Shown here one piece after another: positions 12,676-23,300 of a stretch of 64,000 nt of DNA. The DNA comes from Muricea muricata (Eukaryota > Cnidaria > Anthozoa > Malacalcyonacea > Plexauridae). The notes below the pieces were generated by a model that was not told the origin of the DNA, did not search any database, and was given only the letters and a program-made list of their open reading frames with translations. Numbering within the stretch: the first letter of the stretch is position 1; each line of letters begins with the position of its first letter. A program made the translations under genes and the position numbers. Where the stretch lies: NCBI GenBank assembly GCA_963855995.1, contig OY979718.1, positions 27,146,282 to 27,210,281 on the forward strand. The letters are read 5' to 3'.

Positions 12676-13791
12676 TTAATGGGTAGATTTACTATTCTTA
12701 CCAAGAAGTGAGTTAATTAAAGACCAGCTTTTTTTTGGATCTTTAATGTTCGCACAATCACGGATTTTATTAACAAAATATTCGGATTTAGTTTTCCGTA
12801 TATTTATGTTAACTTTATTGCGTGACTTTTTATAGATTTCCCAGTGATATTTAGAATTATTCTTAATTGCCTTCTTTTTATGGTAATCCCTGTTCCTTAT
12901 TTCATTTTTGATGATGGTAGTCATCCATGGGACGGCATTAACTTTAGTTCTTTTATATCTAAGAGGTGCGTGTGCATCAAGAATTTCAATGAAGAAAGAC
13001 TTCCAGACACACAAACATTCATTTGGATCAGAGAAAGTGGAGATTATTCCCCAAGGAACTTGCGATAGATCGTTATAAAAATCTCTATCAGAAAAATGTT
13101 TAAAGTCCCGTACCTCTCTCATAATGGACTTTGACTTTGGGAATACAAATTTTCTTTCAGCATAAATTAGACTATGATCAGAAATTCCTACATGAGAAAC
13201 GCCAGAAGAAACTATATTTTCTGGAGTATTTGATAAAATGAGATCAATGGTTGAGGCTGACGTTTCCGTGACTCTAGTGGGTTCATTAATAAAGTTGACC
13301 ATTTGGTATAAATTGTTTAAAGATGTAATTCTGTATGTGCATGCATCAGGAGGTGATTTATCAAGATCACAATTTAAATCACCCATTATAATCATTTCTT
13401 TATATTCAATATCGCATTTAAAGAGGAATAGTTCATATTCATTTATTATATTTAACTCCGAATTTGGAGGTCGATACCAGGCACTTAATAAAAACGGTTT
13501 ACTGTGTGGACGTTCAATTTCAATACAAATCATGTCTAGTTTGTCAGAAACTGGGTCATTTCTATCACGAAAAGATATCTGTTCTCTAACATAAATTACG
13601 ACACCTCCATTCCTGTTTCGATCCTTTCTAATTGATTTATAACTAGGTATGTTTATTTCAGAATCAGGTATGGAGGGATCGATCTTAGATTCATTAATAG
13701 CAAAGGTATCAAATACATGATTACTTAACATAATTCGGATCTCATCAATGTGTTTTAATAGGCTATTGACATTGAGGCTCGCAATTTTCAA
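12676..13791 (-). CDS. LINE ORF2 N-terminal AP-type endonuclease domain
   Basis: APE-like endonuclease that nicks target DNA for LINE insertion. Visible motifs in order are SLNVNSL at the N-terminus, the NESKID block carrying the catalytic Glu, GGVVIYVRE, WYRPPNS, MGDLNCD, STIDLILSN and the GISDHSLI block with the catalytic Asp-His. All expected catalytic positions appear present. The boundary given is the clear domain; the open frame extends upstream in frame through KQKGLKIAS to about 13870, overlapping the ORF1 stop in another frame, so ORF2 is probably translated by re-initiation or coupling. The frame ends in a stop at 12676, before the RT, which separates the two halves of a normally continuous ORF2. 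Confidence 0.9.
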   Translation of the reverse strand: MKIASLNVNSLLKHIDEIRIMLSNHVFDTFAINESKIDPSIPDSEINIPSYKSIRKDRNRNGGVVIYVREQISFRDRNDPVSDKLDMICIEIERPHSKPFLLSAWYRPPNSELNIINEYELFLFKCDIEYKEMIIMGDLNCDLDKSPPDACTYRITSLNNLYQMVNFINEPTRVTETSASTIDLILSNTPENIVSSGVSHVGISDHSLIYAERKFVFPKSKSIMREVRDFKHFSDRDFYNDLSQVPWGIISTFSDPNECLCVWKSFFIEILDAHAPLRYKRTKVNAVPWMTTIIKNEIRNRDYHKKKAIKNNSKYHWEIYKKSRNKVNINIRKTKSEYFVNKIRDCANIKDPKKSWSLINSLLGKNSKSTH

Positions 13792-13874
13792 ACCCTTTTG
13801 TTTGGTAATATTATTTAATGGTGACTCACATGCTTTAGACTTATCTAGTGAATCTATCTTCGTGTTTGCATCGA

Positions 13875-15605
13875 CTAAGTTGGATTTGTCATCGCCAGCG
13901 TAGTGAGATACTTTCCTAGTTGTAGAAGTTGAGCATTCTGAAAATCCTGTTTGCTTAATTGCTTATTTCTGCGTTTAGAGTATACTCTATTACGTAGAAA
14001 GTTAATAAAATTAACTGCTAAATAAGCTGTTCCTTTGGGATTTTGATGAAGTTTACTGCTATTCAGGGCAGAAGAGTTAATATTTGCATTATCTATAAAA
14101 GTATGTCCTTGACGTATACAAAAGCTACGAAGGTCTTTATTTGTTTGATTTAGTTTTTCGCCAAGGTCACAGTCCTTTCTGATTGTTAATCCTGAGATTC
14201 CAACTTTAGATTGAGGGAATTTAACTTTAATATGGTTCACGAGCTTTCCAATTTTAGTTGCGCAGGTTTTCGCTGTATCAGTTCGCAGATTGTTTGTTCC
14301 TGCATGAATTATAACATGGGATGGATTTTCCTGAAGTTGTATTGAGTCTAGCTGTTCAGAGATCTCTTCAGCCGTTTTACCTGCGAATTTATATTTCTTA
14401 ACTGGTTTCCTAGATAGTTTTTCAGGAATAATATCTTTGATAATTGAATCACCAATTATAACTACTGGACCTTCTAAGTTTTTACTAGCGTCAGTTTGAG
14501 CAGCACTGGCACCAATCTCGGCATCATTCTCAGTCTGGTTATCAAGCACTCTTGTTTTGGAAGTCGTGGGATTACTGGGATATGGTGTTGAGAGCAAATT
14601 GGTCAAATTCGGATTTTCCAACGGTGAAATTTGCCCTTGCGATAGAACGTTTGGTTCCACTTCATGAACTGACTCATCAACTGCTAATGCATTAAATCTA
14701 TTGTTTAGTTGTATTGTATTCTCCCCAGGCGGTAGTTTAGATGATTCCGTCTTTTGTGATTGTTTTTCAAATTCGGAAGTTTTAGTATTCCATTTTGCAG
14801 TTGTTTGTGTACTTGGATCACCACTTCCATATTCGTGTAAATTTTGATCAGACTGAAGCACTTTAATTACTGTTACAAGGCTCATTCTTTCACTCTCGAT
14901 AGCTTTTAGCTTAATATTCAATTCAGTCAAAGTGCTCGTTAAATTCGCATTTATTTCCCGAAGGGATATATTTTCCCTGTCGAGTTCGTCATTTTTATGC
15001 TTGAGTTGTTCGAGTTCTTTAGAGTTGTTTAATAAATTTAAATTTAAATCTTTGCCCTTCAACTGTTCAAGTTCAACATTTATCTTAGCAATTTTCTCGG
15101 AGTTAGATTGACATTCACTTACTTTTTGGGTTAGAGAATCTACCTGGAGCTTCAGAGTATGAACGAATTCATCCAAGATTGATTTGTTTCCATGCATGTT
15201 TGAAGATTCGTCATCACTAGTATAACTTTCAGCGATTGGACTTCCATGTCCTTCGTTCTCCAAGAGATGTTTATCCTGAAGTAATCGATCTATATTTCCC
15301 TCTACATGTATTACAGTTTCTTCGGCTTGACAAACTAAGATAGTTTTCAATTTTAGTTCAAAAGCAGCGGCTTTCTCCCCTTTGATCGTTAAATTTCCAG
15401 ATGAGGCATACCAGCGAATAGACACAACATCGCTTTCAATCATTTTACAATCGCCGCCAGGCGAACTCCATTTCGCATTAGGTAACGCAAAACAAATCAT
15501 AAAATCCCTTAAGTCTTCATAAGTACCGATCCATCTAAGGTTTTCCTTCTCTCCTATACATAGATATTGTGCAAAAGACATTTCATTGCAACAAGCCACA
15601 CTCAT
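13875..15605 (-). CDS. LINE ORF1 protein with coiled coil and SGNH esterase domain
   Basis: 576-aa, uninterrupted. The N-terminal ~100 residues carry a WSSPGGD segment I cannot assign. Residues ~145-250 are a long Leu/Glu/Lys coiled coil, likely for multimerisation. A low-complexity linker leads to an SGNH-hydrolase-like domain from about residue 380. Block I is GDS with nucleophile Ser387 (codons near 14445-14453), block III is GTNN at 436-439, and block V is SKLHQNPKG with His520. The Asp normally three residues before the block V His is Ser here. CR1-type ORF1 proteins carry such esterase domains next to RNA-binding functions; the exact role in retrotransposition is not settled. The ATG at 15605 fits the full-length alignment of this architecture, and the stop at 13875 overlaps the ORF2 frame. 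Confidence 0.88.
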   Translation of the reverse strand: MSVACCNEMSFAQYLCIGEKENLRWIGTYEDLRDFMICFALPNAKWSSPGGDCKMIESDVVSIRWYASSGNLTIKGEKAAAFELKLKTILVCQAEETVIHVEGNIDRLLQDKHLLENEGHGSPIAESYTSDDESSNMHGNKSILDEFVHTLKLQVDSLTQKVSECQSNSEKIAKINVELEQLKGKDLNLNLLNNSKELEQLKHKNDELDRENISLREINANLTSTLTELNIKLKAIESERMSLVTVIKVLQSDQNLHEYGSGDPSTQTTAKWNTKTSEFEKQSQKTESSKLPPGENTIQLNNRFNALAVDESVHEVEPNVLSQGQISPLENPNLTNLLSTPYPSNPTTSKTRVLDNQTENDAEIGASAAQTDASKNLEGPVVIIGDSIIKDIIPEKLSRKPVKKYKFAGKTAEEISEQLDSIQLQENPSHVIIHAGTNNLRTDTAKTCATKIGKLVNHIKVKFPQSKVGISGLTIRKDCDLGEKLNQTNKDLRSFCIRQGHTFIDNANINSSALNSSKLHQNPKGTAYLAVNFINFLRNRVYSKRRNKQLSKQDFQNAQLLQLGKYLTTLAMTNPT

Positions 15606-16084
15606 TTACTTATAGATTGCAAGGGAGCTCATAAACACACGTCTGCACACGTTGGCAGCAGGCACGAAACCGAGATCAGAGGAGTGTCCCTTCAGTGTAT
15701 GCTTATTATACGGTTTAGACTTCACAATGATAAGACTCAAGGCCACAGTGTTTGGACCACAGTATATATCATTTTTTATACATGTACCAACCATAGTTTT
15801 TGCAGCTTTCTTTCATGTGGACAGAAAAAGGTTTTTACTAAGAATTATTAGAGATTGTGTTTTTTAAGTTGACCTGTGAAAGTAATAAAAATCGAGACAC
15901 GCTTACCGCCTAGTCCGATATGGTAAAGTAATTTATACATCATCTCCACGGATCAGCTTTCATTTTCTTTTGTTTTGAATGTTTCTCGTCCTAATAAATT
16001 TAGTACTGCGCACTGAGATCATAAATAATCCAGAACTACTCGTAGAATAAAATCTTTAACCGAAAAAATGCTTCTTTCTTTGAG

Positions 16085-16205
16085 TTTGGGGGAGGGGGTT
16101 GGGGTCCAAATCCGCAAAAAGGGATACGAATCCGCTAGCGGACAAGGGCTGTGGGGATCGAGATCCGCTAGCGGTGGGTCAAAATCCGTTGAGACACCGG
16201 CCCCA
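16085..16205 (-). repeat. Dispersed repeat with TCCGCTAGCGGA units, copy 2
   Basis: Contains two near-perfect palindromes CCGCTAGCGG (about 16131-16141 and 16165-16175) spaced by about 34 bp and bordered by GGGTCC/GGTCAAAATCCG phrases. It matches the 6067-6160 copy in reverse orientation, including the ACACC border. Confidence 0.5.
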
Positions 16206-16362
16206 GCCCTCGTAAACGAGACTAAATGCCGACCTATCAACCTTTTAGGTCGGCAGAAATTTGCCGACATTAATCGCGCTTGAAAGACGTTTATAGATAG
16301 TGTTTAGTTCAAGGTTGTATTGAGAATGAAAACGCTGTTGTGAGCGTATTACGCGATCCCGT

Positions 16363-16872
16363 TTGTGTTCAGTCTCGTTCCCCGAGCCTGCGATCCCTTG
16401 GGAAGGAAACGGAGGCTCTGGGATAATCCGTGATCGACATACAAAAAACTGTATGTCGCTTGTACTGCGCATGCGATTCAATAAGCCGCAATAGCCTTTT
16501 TCTAAAGCTTTTTGGAACAGTACTTTTACTATTTTGTTTGTAATGTCAGTAGAAAATATTAGTTTATTTAATTCTGTGTTGGAGGAAGCGTTAGAGCGAC
16601 TGGGTAAGAAGAATCTCAAATTGAAGGAGTGTCAATACGAACGGTAAAGGCTGTTGTTGTCGACCGGAAAGACACGATTTGTATCTTGCCTACTGGTTAT
16701 GGAAAGTCACTTATATGCCTGCTTCTTCCCTTCGTCTTATTGAACTATTTATTTCCAAAGCATGCGCTGTACAGGCGACATACAGTTTTTTGTATGTCGA
16801 TCACGGATTATCCCAGAGCCTCCGTTTCCTTCCCAAGGGATCGCAGGCTCGGGGAACGAGATTGGTTTGTGT
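16363..16872. mobile_element. Inverted-repeat module carrying a helicase gene fragment
   Basis: Left arm 16363-16475 and right arm 16760-16872 are near-perfect inverted copies. Shared blocks are GGATAATCCGTGATCGACAT, AAAAAACTGTATGTCG and CCCGAGCCTGCGATCCCTTG. The 284-bp centre is a RecQ-like coding fragment. The arms contain their own hairpin (CGACATACA ... TGTATGTCG). The layout looks like a foldback element that captured part of a gene. Confidence 0.65.
16543..16758 (+). pseudogene. RecQ-like DNA helicase N-terminal fragment
   Basis: An ATG at 16543 opens a frame for 34 codons (LEEALERLGKKNLKLKECQY) and stops at TAA just after GAACGG. One frame over, the protein continues from about 16638 as VKAVVVDRKDTICILPTGYG, with KS next, then LLLPFV. 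The TGYGKS segment is a Walker A (P-loop) motif in the context seen in RecQ-family ATP-dependent 3'-5' helicases. The join implies a small deletion or insertion next to the QYE codons. Everything after the first helicase motif is missing, because the right inverted arm begins at 16760. It is a captured or truncated fragment, not a functional helicase. Confidence 0.7.
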
Positions 16873-17205
16873 TATAAATGCATGTACGCGATAAAGCTTT
16901 GGTTTCAACTTTTGACTAGATTCCAGCTGGAGTTAACGTTCACGTTATATTCCGATTTCATTGCTTTGCAAACACATGCGTGATTGCTAGTGATCCGAGA
17001 AGTTGAAACTGGTTTTAAAAAATGCCGGGACGTGCCAACCTAGGTCAGTATTTTTTGCAGAGCTGAATTTCGAAGGTTTTCGAGGACTGCCAACGAACGC
17101 AAGAAAATAAATTACTTTCTAAAAGTTTAATGCGAACACAACATTTCACAGTTTATATCTTTTGAAGATATTAGTTACAAGCTGTTCTTTTCCACCAACT
17201 TCATG

Positions 17206-17350
17206 CAGTAGCGTAGCCAGGCCGAGGATCTAGACCTACCAACGGTAAATATTTTCGCACTAACTGTGAAAACAATCAATTTCTGAAAACTAAAATAAGT
17301 ACTAATAATTTGTATAGTAAAAGTACATTGTCAAGCTGGCTATGCCACTG
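17206..17350. mobile_element. Short hAT-like MITE
   Basis: 145 bp beginning CAGTAGCGTAGCCAG and ending CTGGCTATGCCACTG, a ~15-bp imperfect terminal inverted repeat of the CAGTGGCGTAGCCAG type. Flanking 8-mers (ACTTCATG, CACGCCTG) do not match well, so the target duplication is not supported. Confidence 0.6.
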
Positions 17351-17789
17351 CACGCCTGTTAGCTAGGGCTGTTCGTAAAATGCTCAGCAACAGCTTACAT
17401 TTAACGCATATAGGGTTATACGTGCATGCAAGAAAAACTTGTGACACCTATTTTTATTATTCTTTTGTGATTCTTTTATTGAATTTTCTTCACTTACTTT
17501 AATTCAATCCCGAAACATTCAACGATATTTGTCTTGTAGATCGTCATCTTTATATAACATCACATTGCACGATGAGTCGTTGCAAATGCTATGGACGTGG
17601 ATCTTTTTATTGCAGTTGTTACTTGATAATCCATATATGCAGCAAAAGTTATAGTGCATGCAAAGAAGTCCTGTGTGCTAATTGCGACAACCAATCATAT
17701 TATGTAATGTTATAACGATGACAATTTACACATCAAACAATTTAAATATCTAAAAATCTCGGGACTGAAGCACGATAACAAAATTTAGT

Positions 17790-17880
17790 AAACTAATTTA
17801 CTTGGTACGTTGTTTTAAATGCTTTTTTCCATTTAAAAGAACGTTTAAAACAACATACCAAGTAAATTAATTGAATAAAA
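17790..17880. repeat. Palindrome
   Basis: TAATTTACTTGGTACGTTGT and its inverted match ACAACATACCAAGTAAATTA flank a short centre. A small foldback element or MITE relic. Confidence 0.6.
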
Positions 17881-18982
17881 AATTAGGTGCAAAGTTATAT
17901 ATGGACTTAGTTATATGCACTTAGTTGAGTTTAAGATAATGGAAGTCGAATTTTTGCTGGAACCAAAACGGTTGTCAGCTTAATCATTCCTCATAGCATA
18001 TACGTAAAGATCTGAGCAAAAGTTACAGAAAAGATGCTGAGCAATTTACAGACAGTCCGTCATTTCGCACCACGTACATTTTTTTTATTTGCGTATATAA
18101 TGATTTTTTTTTCATTTATAAATAAACACCCAACCCAAAAAAGTAAAAGTAGTTTCTATATTGTTATTTCGTTATAGACCAATTCGACTAATTCTTAATA
18201 TATTATTCTTCAATACTATTTCCTTGATGCTCATGCATGTATCGTGATGTACCTGGTCTGAATGATAATGTTTAGGAGTTAATTCCAAATGCGATTTGGG
18301 CCATTCAAAGTATTTAGCAATTTTGCAATCGAAACCACAAAACACGCAGGATTGTTTGGAGGAACAGTGTTTCAGACAGCACCAGTCATGTAACATGCTT
18401 AGCGGTTGTCAATTGAGAAATGGCTAATTGTGGTACACGTACGGTAAAAAATCATATTTAACTTTTTCACTGACTTTGGGCAAAAAGACAAATGAAACTT
18501 ATTCATCTTATAAAAATAAAATGTACCCAGAGCCGATAGGTGAAAAGGTGAAAGACAACTCGCTCTTCACCATAAGGATTCTTTACATTTCTTAAAATTA
18601 CCCGAAAATTAAAAATTAGAGAGTATTTATTAGAGATCCCCCTCGGATTGGTGATTTTCAGACGTTGATCGATTTTGTTTCCTACTCTTATGCAGTTTTA
18701 GCTGAATACAAATTTAAGATTCCCACATTGGCTACAAATAATATTGCCAATCAAATTAAATCTTGAGTTTGGGTAATCGAGGATAATTAAGAGAAACAAC
18801 AAAGTCAATATTTGAACATCACTAGTCCATTCTCCCTATATATAGAAAATAAATGATGAACCGTCCCCATTCAGAATGATGGCATATGCATTTGGAATTA
18901 ACTTTTTCTATTTTCGTAAAATGACTAAAAACGTACTAGGGCCACCGATAACCAGGAACAATTTAAGAAACATTATATGTAA

Positions 18983-19085
18983 TATTTAAAACACGCGCAG
19001 GTGTACTTTATCAGATATACAACGCGAGGCTAAGCCGAGCATTGTATATCTGATAAAGCGCGAGTTGCGAGTGTTTTAAATGACT
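18983..19085. repeat. Palindromic mini-element
   Basis: Inverted arms around TTTATCAGATATACAACGC and its inverted copy ATTGTATATCTGATAAAGC, extended by TTTAAAACAC / GTGTTTTAAA. Loop of about 10 bp. Confidence 0.65.
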
Positions 19086-19200
19086 TCTAAATCGATTCAT
19101 TTTATACCCATCTTGTCTGTTTGCATTTAAAAGAATTTTCAATATAGATGTTTATAAGCCGAGAGAATCGTAGTAAAAGATTTGTGAAAATTGACATGTG

Positions 19201-19314
<114 letters not shown>

Positions 19315-19797
19315 CTTATAGAGCTTTGAAAAGAATTACAATTAGTTTCTTTAATGGTTCCCACTTATTTTTTTATCAGTCGGAGGATGCGCATGCAAGG
19401 TGTACAATATGATAAATGAGAGAATTCTGTATAAAATTTATGCCTATTTGATACGACTAAGAAAGACTTACTACATGTTTATAACTATGTCTGTTTAGCC
19501 ATCTGGCTGTTCACCTGCTTCGTCTTGGAACATTCTTTCTTTTTTTTTCTTTTTGTTGTTTTTCCAACGACGTTGTTGATGTTCTCGCTTCTGGACACAA
19601 GCAATGTCATTAAATACGAACATGAACACAATACTATAATCGTGTTTATAGCAAAACCACGAAAATTATGAAATCACAATGACGAACAATTTCCTATTAA
19701 GTGCCGTAGAACAAATTCCTACAGGTAGTCGCGTAAACGACCTGCGTGCAAAACTCCCATAAAACCATTGGATATCAGAGGAAGATATAGGCATCAG

Positions 19798-20327
19798 TTA
19801 TACGGTCGTCATACGGTCCACTACGTACAAGTTTGGAGTCGACTTTACTCGGTGAACGACTTCGGGAGGCAGTAAGTGTGGATCTCCACCAGCTACGGCA
19901 CAACTCACCTCCAGCCAACTAGCACGCAACGGTGCCTCCCGAGAGTGAACTGATAGCGTACTCCTCGGTGCTTTTAGCTTATTTGAACGAACAGAGTGGA
20001 CAGAGTGAATAGAATGGACAGATAGGAGGCTCTTTGGGACGGCAAGGGCAGGAGGTGATAATAACGATGAATCGGTGGACGTAGGATCCCCACTGTCTTC
20101 TATGTTAATCTCGGGGTAGCCACCGAATGGATACTTTTTATCGTATATATTGTATTCTTCTTCAGCTGTCTCTTCCACAGCAATATCGTGCACTATTATG
20201 TGACGCGACAGCTCGTCACGGGGCATGCAACATGGCACCAGAAACAGAAGAAGGAATGCTAAGACTGCGCTACCACTAGCAGCATAGAATGCCAAATCGT
20301 ACGAGCCTGATATATCAACTAACCAAC
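19798..20327 (-). CDS. Transporter exon 5 (last helix, cytosolic tail, stop)
   Basis: 530 nt entered after CTTAG, completing Gly then WLVDISGSYDLAFYAASG, the usual SLC16 last-helix region. A hydrophilic C-terminal tail follows to the stop at 19798. No clear poly(A) signal was identified downstream. Confidence 0.92.
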
Positions 20328-23300
20328 CTAAGAAAGACATTGTATTTATTAGCTTGTTTTCTCTATAAGTGTAATGGGGCAGGGGGGAGCATCATGCGAG
20401 TCATGTAGGAAAGGAAGGGGAGGTCCTGCTCAGGACTTCATGCTATCCAACGTGTCAAATTCGCTACATGGCAAAAATTGAACAAGTTGTTGCAATGTTG
20501 TCAACAAATTATAAAGGCCAAAACAATGCTAGGCTGCCCACATGATTATTCATAGTTGTAAACAATGTTCACCATTGTTCATGCAGCTGTTTACGAATGC
20601 TGGACGTCATCTATTGCTGACAGCACAGCATTGTTTTAGCATGCTATGCTTATTATGCAGGCTACATTTTTGGTCTGTGCAGAATTTGAGATGCGTTATA
20701 TTCTCTGCCTGACATTGATTTCTAAGCTGCAAAAGAACTACAAGCATGGAGACTAATTATATTAGGCGCATGATCGAGTTGTACATATTGTTCATCCAAG
20801 CCCTTACCGGCAATTGGAGGACCAACAAATGTTGTTATTGCCATAAAGAAAAATTTCACACCCATTCCAGTAGAGACTCTGTCTATACCAACTACATCAC
20901 TAACAACTATAGCCAATAATACAATAAAACAGCCATCAAATACACCAAACGATACCATGTACATAGCAAAACCGGTGAAGTTCGTGATTTGAGGGACCAG
21001 TGCTTGGATAGCGCCAATACAAAAGAAAGACATTTGGTAAAGGTATAGACGATTCACACGAGGATGGTCGGAGAGTTTGCCGAAAAAGAGGCGACCAAAG
21101 GTCGAACCAACCGACATGATTCCGATGAGATTTGAGGCTTTGTCGTTCGCGATATTTAATTCCTGAGCATATCGAGGCTGCAACGAAATCGAATTTATAT
21201 GCATTTCAATACGGTTTAACTACGTGGGGTCGTGGGGCATCATAGGCAGAACGGGAAAAGACGTCCGGTTAATCAATACGTCCTCTGTTTTACTCTCCAT
21301 CTTTCTGGTTTTTTTCATTTAGATTTGAGTAATTGAAATAAAAAAACCGATGGAAGAAAAATAAAAATATCAAACAAAAATGATCCGAGCACAGCAGGCT
21401 ATGCTGCTATGGACACTGTCATGACAAAATTTTGATTTTAAAGTACGTTTAAGTTGTACACCATGCATTTGGCTTCAAATTCTCCATATTTACGAGAGGC
21501 GGAAAATGTCAGTGGAAGGGAAAATGCCTGTCAGGGAAGATGCCTAAAGAATTGGTTGTTTTAGATATTTTAACGAATTGATTATGCATGTTACCTATTC
21601 TTGGGTTTCATGTGACGTCATAAATTTCACTGGGGGTCAACTCCAAGTCGATACACTGTCATCGGACTGAAAAAAATTTCACTGTATGTGTTGACCTTGT
21701 GTTTGGCAGCAAATGTGTGCAATTTCATGAGATTTGCTTGTTCCAGGGCAGTACAATAATCAATAAATTTTGGGTTGACCCCCACTCAGAATTACTGAAA
21801 AAGGTTCCAGTGAAACCCAAGAATAAGTCGTAATACGACTATCTTCCATCCCAATCTCGTAACAGAAAAAAATGTGTGACCTGTTACTTAGCAATGGATG
21901 ATTTTTTTGCAATTTTCAGGCAGGTGGCAATCTTCAACCCAGCGAATATGACGACTGGAATGCGATGTTTACGGTTTCTTTATGAACCGTTTGACGACTT
22001 ACCAAATGAATAAACGGCACGAAGTAACCCAACATAAAAGTACTCATTGCCACACAGAGTATCATGAAGGCAGGATTCTTTAGAACTGTAAAATCGACTA
22101 TTTTGATGTTTGGTTTTGGTAAGTTCGCTTCCTTCTCTTTTTTATTACGGTTTTCAGGGAGACAGTATGCTAAGGCGGCTAGGGTGGGAATGAGAAGAAG
22201 ACCAGCGAAGATTCGAAGGGTGTTTCGCCATCCAGTCGCTGACAGCAACAACTGCAGTAGTGGCCCCACCGCAACTGTCCCAACTCCACTTCCAGCTGCG
22301 GCTATACCGTTCGCTAAAGCCAGGTTTCTAAAACGATAAACAAGGGGATGTTATACATTGTCCTTTCCTTAGAAGGCTAGTATCCTGCAACACAAAAGCT
22401 TTTAAATTTAAATTGGTTTACTAATTAAAACGCTAGCTATTTCATGTACTGTATCATCACACGGACATAGTGAATAACATTTAAGCTGTATTAAATTAAT
22501 TTATGCCCATTCAAATATTCAGAATAAGCCTCATGGTTTTCACTAGCGACATAATCATAACCACGAGCACAAGGTAAAATAAAAGATAAGACAAAGATCA
22601 GCGTGTGACAAACATAAACACAGAATAGAAATTAAACAGAAGGTTCACTCTCGTCAAAACCTGTCACCTTTTCACAGCTAAACAAGCGCAGTTCAGTTCG
22701 CTACTTTTTCCCATCATTCAAACGGAGATAATTTTCAACAAGAAAGATCCTTTGAAATAGATTCTAAATTCACTCTAATCCTAATCGTAATTCTAACCAT
22801 AGCAACAGGAAACGACTACCTGCACAAATTCTTTAAATTAGAATTTGTAAAAATGATGCAACGTCTGTTTGGTGGATGGAAAATAACAATACACTCGTTT
22901 AGAGGACTGCAACGAGCGCGCCAAACTGTGTAAAGCGTGTCCATGTGAACCTTCTGGGTAATTTTCTATTCTGTGATATAAAGGTCATGGCAGAAGTAGA
23001 CAATGAAAAATTCTGTTCCTCCCGCTAATTTCCAGCTGGTGGAAAACAGACGTAAGTACAAGCGCAAGGCTACGCTTAAACACAATGACAGAAGTCGAAA
23101 GAAAATTCAAAAGAAAATTCTTTCTGCTTTGTTTTCATAATACCTAGAGGAAAACTTGTTGCATTGGTTGGTGAAAACTAAGCTTTACAGGCACAAAAGA
23201 CACTTGCTACTTTCTCTCCAGTAGCTTCGCTCTAAATTTGGAATGCTTTGATAGTCGATAGCATCTTTAATTAATGACCGATAACGTCTTTATTCGACTT

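Larger units (their letters stand above)
10741..15850 (-). mobile_element. Nearly full-length CR1/L2-like non-LTR retrotransposon
   Basis: On the minus strand the order is a 5' region (about 15606-15850), ORF1 (13875-15605), ORF2 endonuclease (about 12676-13870), degenerate RT (10969-12590), about 200 bp of 3' UTR and an (ATGT)n tail. The two-ORF layout, the SGNH esterase in ORF1, the APE endonuclease in ORF2 and the microsatellite tail together fit the CR1/L2 group. ORF1 is intact and the endonuclease nearly so, while the RT has frameshifts, so the insertion is fairly recent but dead as read here. The 5' boundary could not be fixed. Confidence 0.8.
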
